64,000 bases of DNA from Diprion similis. Taxonomy: Eukaryota > Arthropoda > Insecta > Hymenoptera > Diprionidae. Shown here piece after piece: positions 34,601 to 47,200 of this stretch. Both the position numbers and the translations under genes were made by a program. The notes below the pieces were generated by a model. The model searched no databases. It saw only the letters and a program-made list of their open reading frames with translations, and was not told the origin of the DNA. Numbering within the stretch: the first letter of the stretch is position 1; every line of letters begins with the position of its first letter. The stretch covers positions 18,002,001-18,066,000 of the forward strand of contig NC_060110.1 of NCBI RefSeq assembly GCF_021155765.1, in the 5' to 3' direction.

Positions 34601-37600
34601 AGCCCGACTTTCTTAAATCATTCTCGTTAGGCGATTCTCTCGGCGAAATCTAACTTCTAATTCCAGCGTCAACCCTTTGGCCACAAGGCCTCGTCATATG
34701 CTGGAAAATGTTTGTTTGTACTTCTCTAACATGATCGATATATCGAACCAGCTTGCTCTAGGAGGTAGGTATGCGCATTGCAGGGTTTTTCCTCATCGAT
34801 GCAGCAGCACCAGCAGCAGCAGCATACGTGTCCAGACGATAGTATAGACGGAGTGCATTAGCGTGGTGTTTGGAAAAAGAAATCGTTTCTATTTTATTTC
34901 GACGTCTTATATAATCGTATCTAGGCTGTGATCAAAGATCGTTGTGAGCTTCGCTGGCGTCAACTCACATAATTTTCAACCAATTTCACTTTTTTCTCCG
35001 GTTCAAAGACGTGTCAAACAATGTCATTTATTCATTTTAGGTATATACGTTCATTTGTACGATTTTCGATATTAAATATATATTCATGGTTTTGATATTA
35101 TTGAAGATTATTCGAAAACTGTGGAGAGAAGACAAAAAAAAAAAAAAAAATCGGAAAAGAAATTGAAGACAGACGAATTGGAAGCGACGAAAAATCTGGG
35201 AATTTTACTTTGAAACAATTTTTTATACCCATTCAATTCTAACTCTTTCGAAATGTAGAAATTCAATGCCATTGCGTAAGAAATTTAAATAAAGTATTAC
35301 TTTTATCATTGTATATTCGAATAATAAAATTCCTATTAACGATATGCTGAATTCCAAGTGTCGAGATAGATGCACATATTCAACTTTCTATTCAAAGCCT
35401 GTTAAACACTTCTTGCTGCCAAGTTATTTAGGCCGCGAGGGCGGGAAAGAAAATTCGAAAAAAGAATCAATGACACACGTGCGTTCAACGGGAATACTTT
35501 CTGCGTATATACGACCATCGGTTACGATCTGTCACTAATTATTCATCCATTAATACGTTTTTAAATACAGTTAAACCGGCGTTATCGACGAATTTAAAGA
35601 AATGGATTCAGTTAATCAAAATCCATTGTAATTCTGAAGCATAAATATTCCTCGTATTTTCTCAAGATAAATTTGCCAATTCGCTTAGCTCGTTTCTCAT
35701 ACCTTACATTAAAAAAAAAAAAAAAAAAAAAAAGAGTTATCACGTGGAAAAAAAGGACTCCAATTCTGCTTTCAAAACGCCCGGAAAGGTTTGCAGGAAA
35801 CCTTGACGCTATAGGCTACAGTTTTTATTACGTTCACTGTGTGCATTCCGAAGAAGCTCTTACCTCACGTATGCATAAGTCGCATACCAATCGCGAGATA
35901 AATTCTCAGCAGCACTCTTGCATGGCGTGGCGTCAAGTGCCTTTAAAAGGGTTGAATTGTTTTCGAAGACGTGGCGCGCTCGCGTTGATATGATCAAATT
36001 GCGCATTCCCTTTATAAAAATGCCCCCCCCCCCCTTGCCGCGCAAATGAGCCACGATGGTGTTTGGAGTAACGTGCAATTAGTCAGCGAGTGTATTATAG
36101 AGAAGGCTATTGAGTCGTGCAAGGTCTGGCTGCGGTCTCAGTCTTAGCTAATCACTGTTTATCTCGAGGAGAGAAATGGGTCAGAAATTCAATACTAAGT
36201 TGACCGAGCTCATAGATCAAGTCTAATGGAACGGGTCACCGCGACGCTAAAGAGACTTTAAAACGATTTAGAAATTCTTTTTCTTACTTTCTTCTATGTT
36301 TTTTTAATAAAAGACACAGCTCTTCCGCACTTCGATATGGAGATGACAAGAAGAGGAAAAATAAATAAATGAATGAATAAAAAATAATGCATCTCTCGTT
36401 AAAACTAACGACGTCTTTACCATCATGCATCATCATGCATTCATACGCGCTCGACGTGACTGCTTTTGCATTGCCGAATAGTTATCGTTGTTTTTATTAT
36501 TATCATGGTTGTTAGTAACAGCGGCAATAATAATTCAGATGTAATTCAACGTCGTTGGATCGAGTGCGGTTCTACTGCAGGCATCTCTGGAATTCTAAAG
36601 CTGCAGTTATTTTAAGTCTCGAACCAACAAATAACTCTGGGTTTGAATTGGTTGCCACGGTGTGCATTCCTGGCGGGAATTCGTCTGTATATATATATAT
36701 ATACATACATGCGAATATATGCAGTCGAGTTTTGAGTCATGGATTCGGGATGCATACGGGGTAAATGAACGTTTTCAAAAACACCTGGAATGATCGAAAA
36801 AAAAATTTTTATTCAAGTAAATCCTTTTAAATGGAAAATATTCATCGACTTTGATGATCACCATGAAAAGGGCCGCTTGTATGTATATCTTTCCAAATGC
36901 GCGTAAACTTTCGTATTTACTGCAGCGGTGCGTTTCACTGCTCCGAGCGTCATCCATCCTCCTTTCCTATTCCCGCAATGGACCAGAGTTTGTCCAGACT
37001 TGCGCGCTTGGAAATCAAGGAAAGAATTCAATCACAAAACTTGCGGTGTGAAGTGAAAATTTCACGCGCGAGATGTGTTCTTATGATAACGGGGAGCATT
37101 GAAGACTTCAAGAAAGTCTTGAGACCATATTAGAAGTGACATTTTCTGCATGCAGTAATAGCTGAAGCCCGTCCTTCCTAGTTTCATACCTATACAATTA
37201 TCTGAATGTAGGCTATTCCAATAACGTCACGTAGCTCGTCTATAAGCTACTGTACGGCTTCTAAACGTCGGTTCGAACTCTTTTCTTCTTCTTTTTCCCC
37301 TCTATCTTACTTTTCTATGAGGCTATACTCCACTTCCACCCTTGTTCATCGTCTTTTACCTACTACCTTGTCCACTCCACTCTGCGGCACGATCGCATCG
37401 TGCAAAATAGGGCAAATGTATATTTTTAGCTTTCGTTACAAAGTACCCGCGAAAGCAGTTTGGATGAAAAAATTTTATTTTATTAGTATTATTATTATTA
37501 TTATTATTATTGGACTGGAGGGTGAAGAACGATGTTATCAATTTACTTGAGATCGAAAGAGAGAAGTTGTAGCAATAAAACGAAACTGTGATAAGATTGA

Positions 37601-40600
37601 GAAGAGCAGAAGAGAAGAAGAGAAGAGAATAATTAAAAAAAAAAAAAATAAATAAATAAAGATATATTGAAGCAAAATGAGATGGAGAAAAATCTGTTCA
37701 CCGTGTGGGCGGTGCCGCTCCTTTATTATGGTATACGGCTGAACGACTTTTAGTAATCGGTATAATTTATCAAGCCACCATTTCTAATTACTTACCTTTC
37801 ACGTTCTTAATTTATTCATTACGTTTCGTTTATTTACAACAAATATAAAAAGTAAATAAATAAATAATATAAAGGGGAAAGACGTAACGTAGCTCTGCGA
37901 TATCTTGCACTTCTGTTCATATCAAGCCATCAAGGTTCATCTGTACACCTATTATACTTGTACACGTGGTATAAGGGAGCGTTTTTTTCAACGGTCTGAA
38001 CATTGCGGCGGGTCATTTGTTACATAATAACATAGATAATATGACATATACCTTCACAATTACGTCGCATCAGTCGGTCACTTAAGTCTTACACAGTGTA
38101 TGATATGTACTTATATTATAGTACAACACTGCATTTATGAAAGGCTCGTTTAATTGCAAGTGATTTGCATCTGGTCGTGATCATCATCATCATCATGATC
38201 GTCATCATCAGTATTCTCTTGCAGCTACAGCAGTGATGCTGCATTGCAGGTATCACATACCTGTAATAGTTATACCGCGTATTCTACAAATGGACGGCAC
38301 CTGTGTCTCTTGGTATATGATGAATAAATACGATGCAATTATAAATTATAATCGCTGGGAGAGTCACTTATTTTCTCCGCGCCAGTATTTCCTATATATT
38401 ATATAGGTCTGTCGATATATCTATTGGTATACGTAGCAGGTACAAAGACGAAGAGAAGCTGCAGCTGAAGGCAATTGATGATTGACTGCGGAATGAGTAA
38501 TCGAATATCATTACAGCTGCGTTTTTTTTACTCCGTCACATCGCACCGTACGTCCAGACACTTGCCAATAACTCAATTGAGAGAGCTTTTAGCAATTTGT
38601 TGTAAATGTTTCTCGATTACTTTGAGAGACACTTGACAGGAAATCATAACATGGCGGCTGTAAAGCAGTGACAATTAGACTTTCACACTTCCAAGATCAT
38701 AGCCAAGAGAAATTGTGTTGCAAATTATGCATAACATGACGAGTCCAAGTACGTTTCTGATTCAACGTCAAGTTCCAAGTTTCGATGCTTCGATTTACGG
38801 AGAATAAATACTTGCTCGATCGAAAATGGATTTCGAAAAACGGAGTAATATCGAAGGGACTTGAATATGCGTCGAGGTATGTAACTTGTGAGGTGAGTTT
38901 GCAGAGAGGCGGCCTTTACACCACCGAACGCGAACGCGTATTGATTGCGCGAGACGCCGGCGCCGCGGCGCTTCGCGAGTGAAAACGACGCCCGAATTCC
39001 GAGCTAGATATATAAGGGAAAAGCCGGGGCTCGAACCCGCGTCGTTGCTACTGCAGTGCAACGTTAAAGCCGACGTTCAACGACGATGATCGACGCTCAC
39101 CGCCGCGTCTTGACACCCGACACCTTTAAGCGACTTACGTGTCACACTTAACTCGACTATTCGCCGCAGGCCTGCACCGGATAGACATTTAACTTCCGGT
39201 CAAAAAAGACCCTACGAAAGGCAAGATTGAGCGGAAATTTAAATAAATAATTGTAAATTTTTTATGGAATCGCAGGGGAGCTGCAAATGCGATTGTGACT
39301 GTTTGGATCCTGATTTATCATCAGCGTGCAATGCTAGAAAATTTAATGCACACAGATCTACTTTGTATACTGTGGAACTGATTCTTGGCATTGAAAAGAA
39401 ATTTCTTTATCCAAATTCTTTGTTTTTTTTTCAATCGAAATTTGTTTGCCACGCTTTGAAACAAGACTCACTCGCTGAAATGACTCCGCCTTGAATGCAC
39501 CAAGAGTGTCTGGGCTTGCCTCTTAAAAATGAAATCGTGATACGATATCGCTCTTGTATTAATGACTCCACTTCTCTGCAACGAGATACGAGAAGAACAT
39601 TTTAATACCCCGTTATGCGCACCCTTATAGAGTTCTGGAATCAGACGAGCTGCTGAATATATCGCTTTGTCAAATAATAAGTACGAAACGTATGTATCGC
39701 GGACAAAAGAAATTCTGGGTTCTTTGTGCATCATTCTACTTGATGATTTCTACAGCTTTGTCGTGTTGCTAGCTTCCCTGTCACATCGTCAGAGGCATGC
39801 ACGGTTCTGTTCGGCAAAGTGCTTTTTGATTTGTTTTTTTTCTCTCTCTTTCGTTTCTTTTTTTTCTCCTCCGTGTTGCTCTTTTCTCGTTCGCTGTTCG
39901 TTCAGAAAAGAAAAGAATGGGACAAACAATGGAGCGCAAGTCGCGTACCGTTTATAATCGAGTGGCTCTTCGTTGTGGCCGGAAGGTTTGTGATCGTATT
40001 AAATTTGCATCGGTGTCACATCCGGGTTATTAGGCATACAATGACATCACACGAGTACACATTCGATACCACACAATCCGGGTCTATAACCGTGCGAAAA
40101 TAGCAACAAGACGCATTTACTTTTCACAAAATTTAATTGTCACGCCGTTGCGCCTGCTGTAGATGCTGTAGATCCGATCGACGTGAGAGAACCGATTGAA
40201 TGTACATACAAACAACAATCCGTAGAGTCCCTGCAGGAACTCAATTTTCACCTCTCGTGTAACCCGGCGTTTAAATTTCAGATCCAGAAACACGATTAGG
40301 TACGCCTACTATTTTCACCGACGCGACGCGCGTTTAGGCTCGGGCTCAGGTTCGGGTCATTTCGTGACCTGCCACTTGCGTTACTTCCTTCCCATGAACC
40401 TAACTCGGGCTCTGATCCTGGGAAGATGCCTTCGAAGATACGGGAGATGCTCATACTGATAACATCAGGATCTACGGTTGTGCCATCACTTTCTCTCGCT
40501 TATGCCACGCGGGTATCTCGATCCTCGACCTGCATGGACCAAACGCTAAACGTCCGTCAGCTGCGGGGCTATCTTCGGAGAGCTAAGAGAGCACTGCTTC

Positions 40601-41221
40601 TATTCTCGAATGAAAATCCCCTCAACTTTGCACTTTGACCTTCCTCCTCAAATTGTCCGTAGAGAAGGTGTCTCGAAGCTATAGTAAAAAGGACGTGAAT
40701 TCCGTGAAAGGAAAAGAGTCGTTCGTCAGCTTGAGACCTTGTCTGTTTAAGGAAATCGCCTAATTCGGTATCCGGAATGATCGTTATCCCTTGTAGAAAA
40801 ATTAACGCCTTCTGTAGGATATGAAATTTCAAAGTAGACTGCGGCGAGACGAAACAAAGCCGACAAAGAGGCTACAAGGATAATAGCGCGAATAAGCGAA
40901 AGAGCGTGCAGACGATTCGTTTTTAAGGCCAGTCTGCAATAAGCCGTTAATTTTATAGTGGAAAAAAGCGGCGAAGCTAGGTAGGCGTGCGAAAAGGTTA
41001 TTACAGAGTAATTTTCATCGACGGTCCAATCGACCCATGCAGGCAAAACTATCGTCGAGGTTGTTAAGTCGGTTTGCGACGATGATGAGAGTATCAGATC
41101 GGAGCTTGGCTATCCGGCGAGTGAGTCTGCAGGCTCCATAGACCTGGACGAGTTACATAATGCAACCGTCGGCCTTGCATTATAGCGTCATAACGTATTC
41201 ATCCTGTCCGGTTACCTGCAA

Positions 41222-41263
<42 letters not shown>

Positions 41264-44200
41264 GCCTTCGTGCCACAACACCGCCATTTGTCGCGATTCA
41301 ATTTATGGCAAGAGATAGCGACAATTATTCTGAATAATGCTCGAGGTTTGTATAAGACAGGAATAAGCAGTCCTATTACAATAATAGTTTCATACGAGGC
41401 GGTTTAAAAGCCGCAGCTTCTCTTCCGCGGCGACAATCGATCCGCAACGTAGATATTAAATACACAAATCGCTAGTTAAGATATTGCGGAACGCTAATTC
41501 TACGTCAACCGCTCATGAATAAGACCGCGATTCCCATAAAATCTATGGAAGATTTCCGAATAAAGCGAAAGAAATAAACAAACAAACAAACAAACAAACA
41601 AACCAATAAACGCACGTCGTTTCGACTTCCTTGCGTGTCTCATTCATGTTGCATATTGTAGTCGTGTCGACGTAATATTATCTTTGCGGATGGGACGTCG
41701 CAGTGACGTGGGCGTAACTCATTAATTGGCGCACTACCTTTTAATATTTAGGTACGCACTTGGAGCCTCCTCGGTTATTTCTGACGTTCGGAAGGTACTA
41801 CCCATCGCGAATTTCAATTAAACTCTTGTCATTATGATCCAATCGAGCTTTGCCAAGCTTGGCTTTCCCTCTAATCGACGTCGTTGCATTGTGTTCCAAT
41901 TCAACAACGAACTGTTCAACTGTTGCTTCAGTCGGTTTAATTGGATTTCCAGTTTGACGTGGGTTTCGTTAGACCTAATTCCGGATCCAACATTCGCAAG
42001 GTATTCAATCTCGATTATCGGAATATACAGCTCGATGCGATTCAAGGGGAAAAGATGGTCGCGGATGTTTGTGTTTAGAAAACAAAAAAGAGAAAAGAAA
42101 AAAAAAATCACCCCCGTCACCCGTAATTGGCGAATTTTTGATCAATCGGCATTTCATTCTTGCATTATTTTGCGTGTTTTTTTTTTTTTGTTCTTTTATT
42201 AACTTTGGTTTTTGTACCGCGAATTTTCTAAGTCGTAGTCTCGGGTTTTAATTTTGCCTCTTGAGAATTTATACCTGTATTACGAATTTAATCATTGTTT
42301 CCTCAGACTGATTATTTGAACAAAGAGAAACAGAGTCGTAGATTATACCGCGCGATACGAGAAAGTGTCCAGTTTATGTACGCGAATGTGTGTGTGTGTG
42401 TGTGTGTGTGTGAGTATAATATATGTTACATATAAAGAAGCGGTATTGCGAAAATAGGGATAGAAAAGTTTCACCGTGAGAAGCGCGAAGGCCGGTAGGA
42501 GAATTTCCCAATCTCTTGTACGCGCTGCGTGGAAATGTATGACACTTCTATACATATATCTTATATATATATATATATGTATTACATACGTAGGAAAATA
42601 AAGGTTTGATACACAATTGTGTGACGTTTAGAGTCCATGAGTCGGCGCGTATGACGAAGATGTGATATTGTGTTTATAATAACCTGCAATTCTTAACAAG
42701 CCGTTCCATGATTGTGACGACCATTTTACCCTGGCGTGAAAGCCTCCGTGGGTGTTCGGCATGGAAACTGATATATTCCGATAGCCGGTTTAACAATAAT
42801 TTACCAATCACCCGATCGCCCAGCACGCGGCCAATCCAATCAATTGTATATTGTGTGCGTATCGCTTGAGACTAGCGTTCTTGCAGATACCATCTAAATG
42901 TATGTAATATCTTATCTTCCACGCTATAGATCCAATGATCGATAATTATTTATTTTCAAATACCTACCTGGACCCTCGACTGTGTGACGCGTAATCGCGA
43001 GACGGAAAGAGAGAGAAAGAGAGAGAGAGAGAATCTCACAGTGCATGCCGGATTAATATCAAAGACACTGCTGTTCATCAGGGCGGATATTTTGTTTTGA
43101 CGAAATGACGAGAAATCGTATTACGTGTAAAAAGATGGGAATACAATAGAAAAAAAAAAAAAAAAAAAAAAAACAGTCACAATTCAACTTTCCACCAAAA
43201 TTCAAAAGCGGTTAGCGGAACAATTATAATTGCCGTCAATTACCGTGCAATTCGTATAGGTATATATAGGGTGCTTATCTTTGTCACTGATTTCTCTCTC
43301 GCGAGGTTGGCAACGAATACCTGAAGCGCACCTGCGGCACGATCGTCAGCCTCGAGAGTTTGCAGAGAATTTCGTTTCTTTCTTCGTAGTTAGTTATATT
43401 CTTTTTCTTTCACTCTATATGTAAGCAATAATATACCTACTAACGTAGAGAAATATCGTATATACAGTAAAAATTCCCGAGTCGGGAAATTACGGTTAAG
43501 GATTTTATACACCTAATAGCTATTAATTAAAATGCCTAAGAGTCTTCGCTGCGGCTGCAGAAAATTCTCTAAGTACACTACACAACGATCATACTAACAG
43601 TAAAAAGAAATAACTCTGTGCTCGAGTTTTCCGCGAAATTATTTCTGCACCCGAGCATGAAAACATCTACTATACATATATATGTATACATCAGGGTGTT
43701 TCAAAAAATAATTGGTTGCGACTTTTTTAACACGATCGTACCCCTAAAAACTTTATTTACGTTATGTGTAAGATCGCGCTCGATTGATTTTTCACTTTTT
43801 TCACACTTTTTTTTAAACTTATAAAGAATCGCGAATGAAATTTCTTTTTATTGCCTTATACATTAATCACAATATCAATTTACATCGCAAATAAGACTCA
43901 CACTTGTAATATTAAGCTTCCAGTTGATGTTTGAGAAGTTTGTCTAACGGTTTTTTAATTATTAATCCAATTTCATAAAATATTTATAACTTAATACGAA
44001 CAATCGATTTAGGAGGATGAGATCTTTGGATCGATTATAAATATCAGGAAAGAAATAATGATTCAACAATAAAAACAAAATGTTGTGAAACGTGAAAAAT
44101 GAAATGAGCGTGATTTTCCAGATGGAAAAAAAAAAATTTAAGGGTTACCACGGCGGAAAATCGTCTATTATTTTTCGCTGAAACACTCTAATACAATATG

Positions 44201-47200
44201 CATACATACAGGAATATAAGTATTAGGCAAAAGATGAAAAGGCAACGAATGCGAGGAATCAAATATCTGACTATACAGCAATGATCCGCGTATGTAGGCA
44301 ATACCTATTCAATCCATTCATCCCCGATTCCCAGGGATGATTCCTCGATATTATTTACTCGGCTCTCCTTCCATTCGCAGTCATATGCAAGGTATAATAT
44401 TGGAATATCTGTTTCTCGGCTTTCAGGTGCGCGATTTGGTCGAGCGATGCAACTGTCCAACCCAATTTCCGATGATCCGAGTCTCCGAAGGAAAGTACAG
44501 GATCGGTGACACGAAGGTGTTGATCTTCGTCCGCATACTACGGAATCACGTGATGGTCCGCGTCGGCGGAGGGTGGGACACCCTGAGCCATTATCTTGAC
44601 AAGCACGACCCTTGCCGGTGTCGCAGCTGTAAGTATAGTAGAGTATATCTCTCTGCATCCCTTAAGACACTCTAAACTCGTTGATTTGTTGTAATAAGGA
44701 TCGATATACCGAACCCGTTTCGCTATACGCATCGAGAGATAATCCTGGAAGTTTGCACGTCATTTAATCATTCGATTATTTATTAATGCGAGTCGAATTT
44801 TACCTTTTTCAAAATCACAGCCCACCGTTCAACCATCTCGGCAAAATTGATCCAGAAGGCGGGTGGATCGTTTGATCTTGGAAGCGCGCAGGTGCACTAC
44901 GAACGGTAAGTTGGGAATGTTATGGTGGTTGAGAAAACTAGATATAACTCAATGCATTGAGATAAATTTCATCTGTCATTGTTATACTGTAGAAAATCCT
45001 GGTGGAACGCTGGTATCATTATAGAAACGGTTTAAACACTGTTTGAAATGAAAGTAAATTTGATTCAATTAATAACTATTTAAAGTACAACCGATGATTA
45101 TGTCAAATTGCCACATTTTTCGTCTGGTTGTATTTTACTTTTACGATTATGGTGAAAAACGAAGATGGTTAAAATAAAAGAGGTAACCATAACGAAAAAT
45201 TTCTCTCAGCTACGTACAGTAACGTTAATTGATGCCTTTTTTTCGGTCCCAAAACATACGAATTGAATATGTGACAATGACTCACATTCTCTCGCGTATA
45301 AACTTCGTCGGCAGTCATTGTCACATAATTAAATTCGTATAGAATAAAATTCACGTTTTGTTTCTAACCGAGAACAAGTTAGGCGTTGCATTAAACGTTC
45401 CCGAACAATATTGTTGTAAAAATCAACAATTAATTTCCCTCTAAGATCACCTCCAAGAACCCGTCGCAGCTCGGCATCAAGCGTTGGTTCCTGTGCGGGA
45501 GCCGGATTGCAAAATCAGAGTCCGCAGCACCAACCGACGTCCTTGCAGACGAACAGGACCTTGTCAGCAAACCGATCTCGTTCCCCGACTCCGCATCACG
45601 TGCAGCACAAGCATCTCGGCGAGGAGTTGAAGAAGTCGTCGAGTCGATCGCGGAGCCCGACGCCTCAGCGAAAGTTTTTGGGAAGCCCCGGTCACCTCGG
45701 AAGCGAATTGAACAAGCAGAGGTCGAGGTCGCCGACGCCGAAGATGAGCTCCAGGTCCAGGAGCCCGACCCCGAAGGTCGATAACTCGAGGATCGGGACT
45801 TCCGGTCTCGATCCGACCCGGAAGGCGCTCAACGAGGAGATCAGACAGATCAAGTACGACGGACGCTCTCAGATGTACCACAGCAGAAATCAGGATAGCT
45901 ATCAGGTAACTAATTGCCGCATTCTTTTCGTTCTTGAAAGTTTTTTTTATTAAAAATCACGCTCTTTCTTTGATTTTTTATTCAGTTTTTTTTTTTAAAC
46001 AAAATTCGTATTCCCTGTTTTCTTTTGCAATTGAATAAAAAATGAAGTGAAAAATCTGAAAAGATTAGAGATTCGTTTGTTTTTATATTTAACCCCGATC
46101 TACGACCATCCAATATTGAAATTCTCCAAAAAAAACAAAAAAAAATACGGTTAAACGACCACCCTAATATACATTTAAGTACGTATATAGTATCTTCGCG
46201 AAGAAAAAAGAGAACATAATTTTGCCTCGAGTAATAATAACGGTACAAATCGTCGAACGTCCCGTATTTTGTTTCAGGATCCTAAAAAAGATCTACATCA
46301 AGAGATCCGGGCGAAGGTACCGCTTTCGGAGGAATTTTCGAAACGTTACGTCGTCGAGGGTGGCGTAGCTCGTCGGGCCTCCTCTCACGACGACACCCCG
46401 AGGTACGAGCCCTCGATATTCAACTACAAATGTCACGAAGACTCGTCGAGCAGAAGCCCGACTCCGAGTCCACCGGGTGTGATAAAGGAAGAAACGACCG
46501 GCGAGAGGTTCGCCAAGGATGTTGTTCACTACGCCAAGTCACCTCAGGGCGACGGCGAACATTCGGACAATGGAAGCGAAGTATCTGACGAAGGCTATCG
46601 GAGTCTCGGTGCCGTCCAGCCGGCATCCGCGAATTCCACTTCCGGTTGCAGCACGCAGGCATCGCCTACGGTTGTTGACTATCAAAGTGAGTAAATCTTC
46701 TACTTTTTATTCTCATTCTTATACTTATGTGTGTCTGTATAATAAACATCCAGGTCGACGACTCCGAGCCTAAGATTTTTTCTTTCATTCTTTTATCATC
46801 TGGACTTATCTTCTAGTTTCGTGATTCGAGGAACGTTTTTTCCCAATTCAATTTGCCAATTATTTATATCGATTCGTCATCCTTTTTCACATGTCTACTT
46901 ACGTTGGATGTACAATTTTTTAAGAAGCTTGCGAAAAATTTATGTTTCTCGAAATTCGAGTTTAAAAAATGTGAAATCGATATGTACGTACGTACAGAGC
47001 GCGATCAACGAAGGATTGGTTCGGTCCAAACCAAATTATCAGGTTTTTTTCGTCCGCTCTATCCTTTTTCTTCCTCTGTCATTTCGTACGAAAAATAATA
47101 TACTCACAATGAGTCACGCTTCGTTCAATTTGACTTCTCCGCGCAGACGCTGGTCTGTAATTAACGATAAAAAGTTTATCGAGAGTCGTTTAAGCCGCTT

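Larger units (their letters stand above)
29616..44426 (+). other. Gas2-like gene intron 2 (14.8 kb)
   Basis: Largest intron, between the CH-domain exon and the GAR exon. No nested gene supported. Contents: MITE-like elements at 31793 and 43692, (TAGG)n at 34482, (TTA)n at 37483-37512, a TATA-like TATATAAG at 39009-39016, a nuclear-receptor-like inverted repeat at 40354, (CTG)13 at 41224, (CAAA)n at 41576, (GT)n at 42387 and several poly(A) runs. Confidence 0.85.

Noticed and set aside
39009..39060. tRNA-like T-arm (CGGGTTCGAGCCCCG on the minus strand) and TATATAAG
   Set aside because: A T-arm and a neighbouring stem pair, but there is no acceptor stem, no clear A-box, and the anticodon-like loop has nine bases. 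The TATA box has no initiator at the right spacing.
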